From a virus, in IMG/VR virus record IMGVR_UViG_3300044675_003132, positions 1-32,647 of that record: DNA of 32,647 nt. The stretch is one strand, 5' to 3'. The position numbers were made by a program, and so were the translations under genes. Positions within the stretch are counted from its first letter, which is position 1, and each line of letters starts with the position of its first letter. Shown here one piece after another: positions 23,056 to 30,181 of the stretch. The notes below the pieces were generated by a model. That model was not told where the DNA came from. It saw only the letters and a program-made list of their open reading frames with translations, and made no database searches.

Positions 23056-24957
23056 ATGGCAACCACTCTCAAATTACGTCGTGGCACAACGGCACAGCAC
23101 GCGACATTTACTGGCGCTGCTGGTGAGGTAACGGTAGACACGGACAAGGAAGTAGTCGTCGTCCATGACGGCGCTACTGCTGGTGGGTTCCCAGCAGTCA
23201 GAGCTGGTGGCACAGTGACTGCTTCAGCCGGTACTGTTTCTGCCCCAGCAATCACTACGACCGGGGATACGAACACAGGCATTTTCTTCCCTGCTGCGGA
23301 TACGATTGCGTTCTCCGAAGGTGGTGTCGAGAGAATGCGTCTTGACAGCGCAGGAAATCTTGGGGTTGGGACGGCTACCCCAACACAAGAACTGACTGTT
23401 TACCGTGACCTTAATGGAGGCGCTGTAATTTTAGTCGATAACCCTAATGCGGGCACTTCGGCAAACGCGGCGCTCATTTTATCGCCTGAATCGGGGGCTG
23501 TAAATTTTGTCGCTAATTCTTCGACAAGCACTAGCGCAGCAATTACTGGCGGGGCACTGGGCGCGGGTCTTTATACAAGCTCGGCCCTTAGTAACGGTTT
23601 GTCTGTCGGTACTACTGCTGGCCCAGTAAAGTTTTTTGCCGGGAGTACAACTGCGGAGCGTATGCGTATCAACGACGCAGGCAACGTGGGGATTGGGACG
23701 ACTTCACCTAATGATGAATTAACTGTTGTTGCTCCTGTTGGTGCTGTTGTTGTTAGCGCGACTGGCGCAACTGATTCCATTTTCAGGGCTGTTTCTTCTC
23801 CAACCGGAACCAGCTATTTTGCAATGGGTGACACTGACGATGTTTTTGTTGGTGGCCTCGAATATACCAATTCAGATAATGCCCTAAGAATATGGGCAAA
23901 TAACGCTGAACGGATGCGTATCAACGCCTCCGGCAACGTGGGGATCGCAACTACAGTTCCGCAAGGATTGTTACACGTTGTAGGTGGAGGCGCTGTTGCG
24001 TCTGGTATTTTTGCTTCCAGTGGTGCAGATACCACAAATCTTAGCGGAACACCACCTTTGTTAAACGTGCTATATGGCAGTTCTTTGCGGAGTTGGGCGC
24101 CAGCAACAGAAACTGAATTCTTGCTTGAGCGAGGTGGGAATGTTGGGCTTACTCTGGCGGTGGACGCGTCAGGACTTTGCTCCATAAATTTTGGTGATCC
24201 AGATGATGAAGATGTGGGTGAAATACTTTACGCCCATTCTGACAATTCGATGCGCTTTATTACAAATGCTGCGGAGCGCGCCCGCATTACCTCCACTGGT
24301 GATTTTCTGGTGGCAACAACGTCAGAAGATCAGCCCGGACTATCAAACAACACCGTAGCTATAGCTTTAAACTCAAACGGCCAGTTTTTTGCTTCGTCTG
24401 CTAGTCAGCCCGGATTTTTTAACCGTACTGCTGACGGTGCGATTATGACTTTCCAGAGCGCAGGAACAGCAGAAGGCAACATCTCCATCGCTGGCTCAAC
24501 CACATCATACAACGGTGGTCACTTGTCTCGCTGGGCGCAAATGCTTACCAAGCCTGACTTGCTAAAAGGCACAGTGATGTCAAACCTTGATGACATGAAC
24601 GTATACATCGATGCTGACGGCAACACGGTTCAGAACGAACAGCTCAACAAGGTCAAGGTGTCAGACGTTGAGGGTGATGCCAATGTCGCTGGTGTGTTCG
24701 TCAACTGGACGCATGACGATGCCCACAATGTAGACGAGATCAATATGGCGATGACGGGCGATATGATTATCCGTATTGCTCAAGGCGTAACCGTGCAGCG
24801 CGGTGATCTACTGATGTCTGCTGGCGATGGCACGGCCAAGCCGCAGGGCGACGATATTGTGCGCTCTAAGACTATCGCCAAGGTTACATCTACCCACGTT
24901 ACCTGCACATACGAGGATGGTTCGTACTGTGTGCCTTGCGTACTGATGGCCTGTTAA
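23056..24957 (+). CDS. second tail fibre / receptor-binding protein, 633 aa
   Basis: The N-terminal 50 residues (LKLRRGTTAQHATFTGAAGE, then VHDGATAGGFPAVR) are the short trimerising motif common at the start of phage fibre proteins. Three copies of an ERMRI-(D/S)AGN-VGIGTT-type unit lie near residues 92-108, 201-217 and 285-301, with a degenerate fourth near 407-421. These repeats are typical of beta-structured fibre shafts. The C-terminal 150 residues contain GNISIAGSTTSYNGGH and VQRGDLLMSAGDGTAKPQ, ending SYCVPCVLMAC. This may be a chaperone-like or self-cleaving terminal domain, but I cannot confirm that. It likely forms the host-binding tip on the preceding fibre. Confidence 0.8.
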   Translation: MATTLKLRRGTTAQHATFTGAAGEVTVDTDKEVVVVHDGATAGGFPAVRAGGTVTASAGTVSAPAITTTGDTNTGIFFPAADTIAFSEGGVERMRLDSAGNLGVGTATPTQELTVYRDLNGGAVILVDNPNAGTSANAALILSPESGAVNFVANSSTSTSAAITGGALGAGLYTSSALSNGLSVGTTAGPVKFFAGSTTAERMRINDAGNVGIGTTSPNDELTVVAPVGAVVVSATGATDSIFRAVSSPTGTSYFAMGDTDDVFVGGLEYTNSDNALRIWANNAERMRINASGNVGIATTVPQGLLHVVGGGAVASGIFASSGADTTNLSGTPPLLNVLYGSSLRSWAPATETEFLLERGGNVGLTLAVDASGLCSINFGDPDDEDVGEILYAHSDNSMRFITNAAERARITSTGDFLVATTSEDQPGLSNNTVAIALNSNGQFFASSASQPGFFNRTADGAIMTFQSAGTAEGNISIAGSTTSYNGGHLSRWAQMLTKPDLLKGTVMSNLDDMNVYIDADGNTVQNEQLNKVKVSDVEGDANVAGVFVNWTHDDAHNVDEINMAMTGDMIIRIAQGVTVQRGDLLMSAGDGTAKPQGDDIVRSKTIAKVTSTHVTCTYEDGSYCVPCVLMAC

Positions 24958-24968
24958 GGAGAACGCAA

Positions 24969-25022
24969 ATGATCGAAACACTGCAAATTAAATTGGTTGC
25001 GTTGGAGGCGAAGAATGCCTGA
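24969..25022 (+). CDS. 17-codon ORF with strong ribosome site
   Basis: TAAGGAGA ends the previous gene and provides an ideal ribosome site seven bases before this ATG. The frame encodes MIETLQIKLVALEAKNA and stops eight bases after the next gene's start. It may be a real micro-protein, a translational coupler that brings ribosomes to the next start, or a remnant of a longer helical protein. Confidence 0.4.
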   Translation: MIETLQIKLVALEAKNA

Positions 25023-25293
25023 CTGGTTGACTAACCTTGGCGTGGGTATCGCTGCTGCTGGCGCTGGTGCTTACGGTATGTATCAGAAGGTCATGGCCGA
25101 CAGCCGCAACAACAAGGCTGCTGATGCCACTGACGCTGCTTGGCAGCAGGTGATCGCTACCCTGCGTGAGGAAGTCTCACGCCTGTCTGATCGGCTGGCT
25201 GCTGTCGAGGAACAGAACCGTCGGTGCGAGGAGGCGAACGATGCCCTGCGCGAGGAACTGATTGCCATGAAGAAGCAACTGCAACTGTTCTGA
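25015..25293 (+). CDS. membrane-anchored coiled-coil protein, 92 aa
   Basis: ATG 25015 is chosen over an upstream TTG because GGAGG (25003-25007) is at ideal distance. Residues 8-24 (LGVGIAAAGAGAYGMYQ) are a weak membrane segment. Residues about 38-90 are a clear heptad coiled coil (LREEVSRLSDRLAAVEEQN). This arrangement is common in a group of small phage proteins found between fibre and lysis genes. A role in lysis (holin or holin partner) or as a membrane-bound accessory is possible; the sequence does not decide. It starts the lysis region of this window. Confidence 0.65.
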   Translation: MPDWLTNLGVGIAAAGAGAYGMYQKVMADSRNNKAADATDAAWQQVIATLREEVSRLSDRLAAVEEQNRRCEEANDALREELIAMKKQLQLF

Positions 25294-25296
25294 TAT

Positions 25297-25977
25297 GTGG
25301 ATCCACTAACACTACTTGCTGCTGCCAATGCTGCCGTTTCTGCGGTAAAGGCCGGTTGTAAACTTTACAAGGATATTAAGGGAGCAGCCGGGGACGTCAA
25401 AGAAGTATTAGATGATCTGAAGTCGCAGTTCCAGAAGATACCGAATCCGAGTAACGCGCAAAAGATTCAGTTCAACGAGGAAGTGCAGCGGGTGCAGGAG
25501 ATTGCCAAGGCTGATCCGAACGATGTGTTCCTGCGGATCGGCAATGATCTTGGCGCACTGATGGATGCTTACGATGCTATCGGCAAAGCGTTCATCCAGC
25601 AGGAAGCAGAAGCAAAGGAAGTGTACGCAGGCACAGAGTCTATTGGCAAGCGGGCTTTGAACCGTGTGATTATCCGGGCAAGGCTGGATGCCATGATTGT
25701 GGAGCTGCGGGAGACGATGGTCTACAAAGCACCGCCAGAGCTGGGTGACTTATGGACCAAGTACGAGAAGATGTGGAAGCAGATCATTGTCGAGCAGGAC
25801 GAAGCGCACAAGCGCGAGACGGCAAAGATGCAGACAGAGGCACTCATTAGGCGCAGGGCTATTAGGAAAAGAAAAGAGGAAGCGGTATGGGTTGGAGCAA
25901 TCCTTTTCGTCGTGGTGTGGCTCCTCGGCGTGCTGCTCCTACTTCGTCTCAGCCAGACGTACCGTGGGTTTTATTGA
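25297..25977 (+). CDS. helical protein with C-terminal membrane anchor, 226 aa
   Basis: The GTG start three bases after the previous stop gives an N-terminus (DPLTLLAAANAAVSAVKAG) that resembles a conserved opening in small phage proteins of this region. The body is charged and helical. Residues about 195-217 are a single strong membrane span (VWVGAILFVVVWLLGVLLLL) with a short basic tail. The gene overlaps the next one by 91 bases in another frame. By location before the endolysin, it may belong to the lysis module or be an internal virion component. The family is recognised only loosely. Confidence 0.65.
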   Translation: MDPLTLLAAANAAVSAVKAGCKLYKDIKGAAGDVKEVLDDLKSQFQKIPNPSNAQKIQFNEEVQRVQEIAKADPNDVFLRIGNDLGALMDAYDAIGKAFIQQEAEAKEVYAGTESIGKRALNRVIIRARLDAMIVELRETMVYKAPPELGDLWTKYEKMWKQIIVEQDEAHKRETAKMQTEALIRRRAIRKRKEEAVWVGAILFVVVWLLGVLLLLRLSQTYRGFY

Positions 25978-26138
25978 TCTGCGTGCTAGTCATGGCCCTG
26001 ACATTTGCGGTGGTTATACCTGTGCTGGGGGTCATGTACATGGATATGTGGAACGCTACCCAGGCAGCGGCCTATGAGATACGCAAGATGCGGGACTTAC
26101 GAAAACAGATTATCAACGAAATGAGGGAGGATAAATGA
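25887..26138 (+). CDS. small single-span membrane protein, candidate holin, 83 aa
   Basis: The ATG lies inside the end of the preceding gene, with a GAGGA ribosome site (25876-25880) six bases upstream, and the stop overlaps the endolysin start (ATGA). The protein has a Pro/Ser/Arg-rich head and one long membrane span (PWVLLICVLVMALTFAVVIP), then a charged helix with KMRDLRKQIINEMRE. It is directly coupled to the endolysin, the usual place of a holin or pinholin that releases or activates it. Other candidates exist in this cassette, so the assignment is tentative. Confidence 0.65.
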   Translation: MGWSNPFRRGVAPRRAAPTSSQPDVPWVLLICVLVMALTFAVVIPVLGVMYMDMWNATQAAAYEIRKMRDLRKQIINEMREDK

Positions 26139-26761
26139 TAACTGAAGACCAACTAAAACAGATGCTACCCAAAAATCCGCATGTGGCCTACTGGCACCAC
26201 GCGCTTGAGCAGCTGCTGCCTGACTACGAAATCAACACACCACAGCGAATCGCTGCTTTCATTGCCCAGTGTGCGCATGAGAGTGGCAACTTCACTGCCT
26301 TGAAAGAGAATCTAAACTACAAGCCGGCAGCTCTGCGCAAGATATGGCCACGGCACTTCCCCACTGACGCTATCGCCAATGACTACGCCACCCGCCTGGA
26401 CAAGCAGCGACACATTGCCAACCGTGCTTATGCAAACCGCATGGGTAATGGCGACGAGGCCAGCGGGGACGGAGCCAAATTTTTGGGAAGAGGTCTGATT
26501 CAGCTCACGGGCCGCAACAACTACCAGGCATTTGCCGACAGCCTGGAGATGAACATCAACGATGTGCCGGAATACTTGGGGACATTTGAGGGTGCCGCCC
26601 AGTCTGCCTGCTGGTTTTGGGAGGCCAATAATCTGAACAGGTTTGCAGACAAGGGCGACATCAAGGGTTTGACCAAGGCGATTAACGGTGGATTCATTGG
26701 CCTGGAGGATCGCATCAAGCACTACAACCACGCACTGAGCGTGATGCTGGGAGCGCACTAA
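26135..26761 (+). CDS. endolysin, GH19 chitinase-like muramidase family, 208 aa
   Basis: It degrades peptidoglycan at the end of infection. The protein shows the GH19 pattern: FIAQCAHESGNFTALKENLN (residues 42-61) with the catalytic pair Glu49 and Glu58, then AYANRMGNGDEASGDG, FLGRGLIQLTGRNNYQ, and ACWFWEANNLNRFAD. Length and single-domain organisation are normal for such phage lysins. There is no signal peptide or anchor segment at the N-terminus, so release to the periplasm should depend on a holin. The start overlaps the upstream membrane gene and the stop overlaps the following lipoprotein gene. Confidence 0.93.
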   Translation: MITEDQLKQMLPKNPHVAYWHHALEQLLPDYEINTPQRIAAFIAQCAHESGNFTALKENLNYKPAALRKIWPRHFPTDAIANDYATRLDKQRHIANRAYANRMGNGDEASGDGAKFLGRGLIQLTGRNNYQAFADSLEMNINDVPEYLGTFEGAAQSACWFWEANNLNRFADKGDIKGLTKAINGGFIGLEDRIKHYNHALSVMLGAH

Positions 26762-26928
26762 TGAGATGGCTGCTAATTTTTTTGGCTCTCGCCGGCTGCC
26801 AAGATCGGTTCCGTTACCCTTGTCAAGACCCAAAGAACTGGGAGGCGACCGAGTGCAAGCCACCGATTTGCACCGCTACCGGAACCTGCCCCAATGATGT
26901 GACTCAACCAGAGAAAGTGAAGCCATGA
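26761..26928 (+). CDS. small phage lipoprotein, 55 aa
   Basis: The start overlaps the endolysin stop by one base. The sequence has a 12-residue hydrophobic signal and a lipobox (Leu10-Ala-Gly-Cys13), so it should be lipidated on Cys13 after export. The mature part has five more cysteines and a pattern, RYPCQDPKNW then CKPPICTATGTCP, which I recognise from small proteins near lysis genes in several marine and environmental phages. Its function is not known. An outer-membrane role in lysis or superinfection exclusion is possible. The stop overlaps the next start (ATGA). Confidence 0.75.
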   Translation: MRWLLIFLALAGCQDRFRYPCQDPKNWEATECKPPICTATGTCPNDVTQPEKVKP

Positions 26929-27368
26929 ACATTCACCCAACTGAAGAACAACTCAACGCCTATCTCAAGTTTGTAATTGGCTTGACCTTCTGCATGATCT
27001 TAATATTGATGGCCGCACTGTCCATGTACTCTGTGGTGTTTGTGACGCAGCCAATGTCAGGCATGGCTCCGGCAGATAAGCAGTTCTTTCTGCTGCTGTC
27101 GGACATGAGCAAGTACATCTTGGGTGCGCTGGCCACGCTGATCGCTGTCAAGGGTAAGGATGCGCTGCCCCAGTTCATACCGCCAAACCTGTCCAAGCCA
27201 GAGCCGGAGACACCAAAGCCTGCGCCTGTGGTGACCACGACCACGACGATTGTGCGGAGCACTTCGGAGGAGGTAACGCCGGTGACCACAAGCGCCAGCG
27301 GCAAGCTCGCACCACCGCCGGCACAGGAGCCAGAGATTTCTGAGCCACATCCATCTGCCCGACTATAA
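26925..27368 (+). CDS. membrane protein with Pro/Thr-rich tail, candidate holin, 147 aa
   Basis: Two predicted spans are visible. Residues about 16-41 include VIGLTFCMILILMAALSMYS, and about 64-80 include YILGALATLIAVKG. The last 60 residues are a disordered Pro/Thr/Glu-rich tail (PEPETPKPAPVVTTTTT). Two-span proteins with cytoplasmic tails in lysis cassettes are often class II holins, but it could also be an antiholin or an unrelated membrane protein. It is coupled to its upstream neighbour by ATGA. Confidence 0.65.
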   Translation: MNIHPTEEQLNAYLKFVIGLTFCMILILMAALSMYSVVFVTQPMSGMAPADKQFFLLLSDMSKYILGALATLIAVKGKDALPQFIPPNLSKPEPETPKPAPVVTTTTTIVRSTSEEVTPVTTSASGKLAPPPAQEPEISEPHPSARL

Positions 27369-27378
27369 GGAGAGCACC

Positions 27379-27543
27379 ATGAGAAAACTGATTGCACTTA
27401 TTGCGTTTGTCCCGCTGATTGCGTTTGCCGGTGGCGAGATGAAGAAGGTCTGCCGCGAAGATCCAAAGACCAAGAAAGAAGTTTGCAAGATAATTAAGGT
27501 TCATAAGAAACTCGAGGGTACAAAAATACCGGAGAAGAAATGA
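27379..27543 (+). CDS. small secreted protein, 54 aa
   Basis: An AAGGAGAG ribosome site precedes the ATG. A typical signal peptide (RKLIALIAFVPLIAFA) ends at an Ala-Phe-Ala site before Gly18. The mature peptide of about 37 residues is basic, has two cysteines that could form a disulphide (VCREDPKTKKEVC), and ends KKLEGTKIPEKK. I recognise the KVHKKLEGTK-type ending from other phages' lysis regions. A periplasmic role in lysis is plausible but unproven. The stop overlaps the spanin start by four bases. Confidence 0.7.
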   Translation: MRKLIALIAFVPLIAFAGGEMKKVCREDPKTKKEVCKIIKVHKKLEGTKIPEKK

Positions 27544-28010
27544 ACCCTTGGCTGATCCTTGGTTTTGTACTGGCCGTCGCCACAGCTGGTGGCGCTGGCC
27601 TGTACCAGGGACGCGAGCTCGGCATGGCCGAGGTGCAGCAGAAGTGGGACAGGGAGAGAGCAGCACAGGAGGCTGAATATGCAGCCGCCCAGGCTGCAGC
27701 CCGTGAGAAAGAGCAGGCATTGCAGGCCAGTGCCGATTCACTGAGGAAGGAAAAAGACCGTGAGATCCGTGATCTTAATGCTCGCGCTACCGCTTTGGCT
27801 AACAGCCTGCGCGACCGCCCGACCCGCCCCACCACCGAAGCCAGTACCTTGCCCAGTACCGCCGGCAATGGATCCACTCCCGCCGGATGTACTGGAGAAA
27901 AACTTTACCGCCCGGATTCAGAATTTCTTGCAAGGGAAGCTGCCAGAGGAGACGAGCTCCGCGCCCTCCTCAAGCAGTGCCACGCCCAGTACGAAGCAAT
28001 AAGGCGATAG
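27540..28010 (+). CDS. i-spanin (Rz-like inner-membrane subunit), 156 aa
   Basis: A single N-terminal membrane span (WLILGFVLAVATAGGAGLY, about residues 4-22) is followed by a long Ala/Gln/Glu-rich coiled coil (about 30-95) and a Pro/Thr-rich C-terminal part. That is the architecture of Rz proteins, which bridge the inner membrane to an outer-membrane lipoprotein and fuse the membranes at the last step of lysis. The embedded Rz1-like gene in the +1 frame supports the call strongly. It follows the usual holin-endolysin-spanin order. Confidence 0.88.
   Translation: MNPWLILGFVLAVATAGGAGLYQGRELGMAEVQQKWDRERAAQEAEYAAAQAAAREKEQALQASADSLRKEKDREIRDLNARATALANSLRDRPTRPTTEASTLPSTAGNGSTPAGCTGEKLYRPDSEFLAREAARGDELRALLKQCHAQYEAIRR
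27760..28002 (+). CDS. o-spanin (Rz1-like lipoprotein) nested in the i-spanin gene, 80 aa
   Basis: The frame lies wholly inside the i-spanin gene in the +1 frame, the classic nested Rz/Rz1 arrangement. It starts with GTG after a GAGGAAGGA ribosome site (27743-27751). The product has a signal (RSVILMLALPLWLTAC) with a lipobox at Leu14-Thr-Ala-Cys17, then a Pro-rich mature part (ARPAPPPKPVPCPVPPAMDP) as in other o-spanins. It should sit in the outer membrane and pair with the i-spanin. Confidence 0.88.
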   Translation: MRSVILMLALPLWLTACATARPAPPPKPVPCPVPPAMDPLPPDVLEKNFTARIQNFLQGKLPEETSSAPSSSSATPSTKQ

Positions 28011-28015
28011 CAGCT

Positions 28016-28060
28016 CTGGCCAGGGTATGTGACCTCCTTCACGCTGAGAGCCCTGGCCAG
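28016..28060. repeat. 10-bp perfect inverted repeat between spanins and terminator
   Basis: CTGGCCAGGG (28016-28025) and CCCTGGCCAG (28051-28060) are perfect reverse complements. A small inner hairpin GTGA/TCAC surrounds a CCTCCT loop. No T run follows directly, so it is not itself a terminator, but the true terminator starts three bases later. It could protect the 3' end of the lysis mRNA or bind a protein. Confidence 0.6.
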
Positions 28061-28062
28061 TT

Positions 28063-28089
28063 CCCCCGACTAATCCTCGGGGGTTTTTT
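28063..28089 (+). terminator. strong rho-independent terminator of the late operon
   Basis: CCCCCGA (28063-28069) pairs with TCGGGGG (28077-28083), followed by six T residues (28084-28089). It terminates the rightward late transcript. The stop codon of the convergent RecT gene (28070-28072 on the minus strand) lies in the hairpin loop. Confidence 0.88.
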
Positions 28090-29062
28090 CTGTGGGCATG
28101 GCGGCACCCAGCGCTGCGTTACGTTTTGAGTAGGCAGCTGAGTGTCGCAGTTTCTTGACCTGCTCCATTCGATTGAGCGTCTCCTGGTTGAGGTCGCGCA
28201 GTTTCTTCAGCACTGACATGCGCTCCCGTGGCGTGCGCTTACCAGCCCTGGCTGTCTTATCTGCTATGTCTTCGTAGGTGTTTGCCCAGGATTCCAAGTC
28301 AGGCATGGTGCAGTGAATGGCCGTCGTGCCGTCATCCTTTGGCACCAGCAAAGGTATGTCGGTTGATTCTGCAGAAGGTTCGGCAGATTCGGCAGAATCA
28401 TTCTGCAGCTCTACCTCAATCACATCAGCCACCACCTCGGCCACCGCTACGGGCTCGGGCTCTGCCGGTGGTGCTATCAGATCCAATGGATTAGCAGGCA
28501 TCGGTGTGATGTCTTTGATCGGCTGGCCGCTGTTTTCTGTTGGGTAATCCTCTGCCTCCTCTGCGCTGATCAGCCCTTTGAGTACGTCAGGGAAGGCGTC
28601 ACGCAGGGCAAAGCCACGGGCTCGCATCTGCAGCATGCGCTTTGGGTACGCAGTCCACGGCCCCTGCTTGCCCCACAGCCCGGCACGCTTGGCATCCTCG
28701 ACGCTAAACTTGGCGGTCACTGGCGTGCGGTTCTTGCGCTTGGCTATGCAGACCGCAACCGGGTTGGAGGAGTCTGCGTTTTCCAGCGTTTCTTCGATAC
28801 CCTCGCATACTGGACTGGCTTGCACCAGGGCGGCCATTGCATCACCGTAGACGCTGGGCTTGCCATTGATCACAGCGATATTCTGCAGCGCCTGCATGGG
28901 TGCCAGGCCGAGCTCATATCCCCATTGAACGCAGACCATAATATCCTGCGGCTTTCCCTGGTACGCACGCGGCACCATGCTGGACTCAGCCAGCATTTTA
29001 GAAAACTCCATTGCTTCGCCCATAGTAGCGGGAGCGAATCCCTTAGTTGTAGTCAATTGCAT
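28070..29062 (-). CDS. RecT-family single-strand annealing protein, 330 aa
   Basis: It binds single-stranded ends made by the partner exonuclease and anneals them to homologous DNA. The RecT-type core (about residues 1-180) shows MEFSKMLAESSMVPRAYQGK, PQDIMVCVQWGYELGLAPMQ, ALQNIAVINGKPSVYGDAM, and GPWTAYPKRMLQMRARGFAL. A long acidic, Ser/Glu-rich linker (VELQNDSAESAEPSAEST) leads to a small charged helical C-terminal part. An ATG at 29080 is possible, but ATG 29062 has an AGGGG ribosome site six bases upstream and is preferred. It overlaps the end of the previous gene by 20 bases. It is the last gene of the leftward operon. Confidence 0.88.
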   Translation of the reverse strand: MQLTTTKGFAPATMGEAMEFSKMLAESSMVPRAYQGKPQDIMVCVQWGYELGLAPMQALQNIAVINGKPSVYGDAMAALVQASPVCEGIEETLENADSSNPVAVCIAKRKNRTPVTAKFSVEDAKRAGLWGKQGPWTAYPKRMLQMRARGFALRDAFPDVLKGLISAEEAEDYPTENSGQPIKDITPMPANPLDLIAPPAEPEPVAVAEVVADVIEVELQNDSAESAEPSAESTDIPLLVPKDDGTTAIHCTMPDLESWANTYEDIADKTARAGKRTPRERMSVLKKLRDLNQETLNRMEQVKKLRHSAAYSKRNAALGAAMPTEKTPED

Positions 29063-29228
29063 CATCATCCCCTGGCACATAAGTATTTAATGTCTGCAGC
29101 AGCAAGACAGACAGGCTGTCCACCACTTCGTTTGCTTGCTCTTCTGTCATGGTCGGCACCGCATTCAGCAGCGCGACGCAGGCTGCAGCGTGCGCTTGCT
29201 CAATGTCGGTCAGCTCTCGGTCGCTCAT
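29043..29228 (-). CDS. small acidic helical protein, 61 aa
   Basis: The gene lies between the exonuclease and RecT genes, coupled to the exonuclease by ATGA and with an AAGGAG ribosome site. The protein is acidic and helical (DRELTDIEQAHAAACVALL, then MTEEQANEVVDSLSVLLL), with no catalytic motif or membrane span. Its place between an exonuclease and its annealing partner suggests an accessory of the recombination pair or an inhibitor of a host nuclease. That is inference from position. Confidence 0.6.
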   Translation of the reverse strand: MSDRELTDIEQAHAAACVALLNAVPTMTEEQANEVVDSLSVLLLQTLNTYVPGDDDAIDYN

Positions 29229-30181
29229 GAAATCTCCTTGATTGACAGCGTCGATTGCCGGATAGCGTAGGCATCCTTGGCCGGCACGATACGTTGAGGC
29301 GCTGCCTTGTAGTAGCGCATGGGCCAGCGAACTTCGTAGGCACCGACCTTCGCCCTGCCTGCGTCGCCCATCATGGCCTTGAGCTCTGTCTCTGCCTCTG
29401 CGCGTCTGACCTCGGCTGCCTTGATGTCTGCCGTGGCCGCCAGGATCTGGTCAACCAGCTGGTTTGCTTTGACTGGCAGGTGTGCAGTGCGGCTATCGTC
29501 AGCTGCCGGGAACATGCGGTCGGCATCCTTGCTGCTCGCTGGTGCGTAGAAATCGATCTCGCCATTTGATTTGAATTTTTCGAGCTTGGACTGAAACTCA
29601 AGCACGGCAGCCTTGATGGTGGCCAGCGTCTGTGCGTGCGGCTCGAACAGAAAGATCCGAAGCGTGGTTCCCTGGTACAGCACGGCCACGCATCCCCACT
29701 TTGCCTGCATGATGTCCATCTGTGCCTGCAGCTGCACTGGCCCGCGGTACAGAGCCGGCATATCCTCTGGCGCTACAGCTGTGAGCTTGGCCTCGAGCAC
29801 GCCCACGCCGGCCAGCTCTATGCTTTCTTTGCCGACCACGAAGATGCCGGCGTCTGGGTCGGTGCGCACTACCTGGCCAGCGCCATCGGCACAGCCATCC
29901 AGGCTACAGGCCAGCGGCAATGTTTCGTGATAGAACGCTTTGCTAAACTCAGTCTTCAGATCCAGCAACTGCAGGCGCTTGGCCGTCTCCCGCAGGATAA
30001 TTTCCTCGAGCCGGTCGCCCCAGGCCATCGATTCATTCTGCGCAAAGTCTGTCTCTTTGCCGGTGATGGCGTTGATGGTTGCCTGCAGCTCATCATTTGG
30101 GGTCTGATACTTTGAGAGCCCAAGCAGCGCAGGAAGCCGGCTGGCTGACATCATTGTATTGGGGGTTAGCTTTCCTGACAT
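29225..30181 (-). CDS. YqaJ-type recombination exonuclease, 318 aa
   Basis: It is an alkaline-exonuclease-like enzyme that resects double-strand ends to supply RecT with single strands. The PD-(D/E)xK nuclease core is visible: SASRLPALLGLSKYQTP (residues 12-28), WGDRLEEIILRETAKR with Glu59-Glu60, CSLDGCAD with Asp95, VLEAKLT with Glu130 and Lys132, and VQLQAQMDIMQ (149-159). This is the order of YqaJ viral recombinases. The C-terminal about 100 residues include a helical extension (KAAEVRRAEAETELKAMMG) seen in many phage versions. The ribosome site AAGGAGGAAAC is ideal. A RecE-type exonuclease is the nearest alternative. Confidence 0.88.
   Translation of the reverse strand: MSGKLTPNTMMSASRLPALLGLSKYQTPNDELQATINAITGKETDFAQNESMAWGDRLEEIILRETAKRLQLLDLKTEFSKAFYHETLPLACSLDGCADGAGQVVRTDPDAGIFVVGKESIELAGVGVLEAKLTAVAPEDMPALYRGPVQLQAQMDIMQAKWGCVAVLYQGTTLRIFLFEPHAQTLATIKAAVLEFQSKLEKFKSNGEIDFYAPASSKDADRMFPAADDSRTAHLPVKANQLVDQILAATADIKAAEVRRAEAETELKAMMGDAGRAKVGAYEVRWPMRYYKAAPQRIVPAKDAYAIRQSTLSIKEIS

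Noticed and set aside
21256-24957. Diversity-generating retroelement acting on the fibre genes, as in phage BPP-1
   Set aside because: No reverse transcriptase gene, accessory Avd-like gene or template/variable repeat pair was seen, despite other similarities to that phage group.
28070-29080. Longer RecT start at ATG 29080
   Set aside because: No ribosome site precedes it, while ATG 29062 has AGGGG at normal distance. The difference is six residues and the longer form cannot be excluded.
29636-30115. 159-codon plus-strand frame opposite the exonuclease gene
   Set aside because: The opposite strand encodes a clear YqaJ-type nuclease with catalytic motifs. The plus-strand product is Leu/His/Gln-rich and lacks a start signal.
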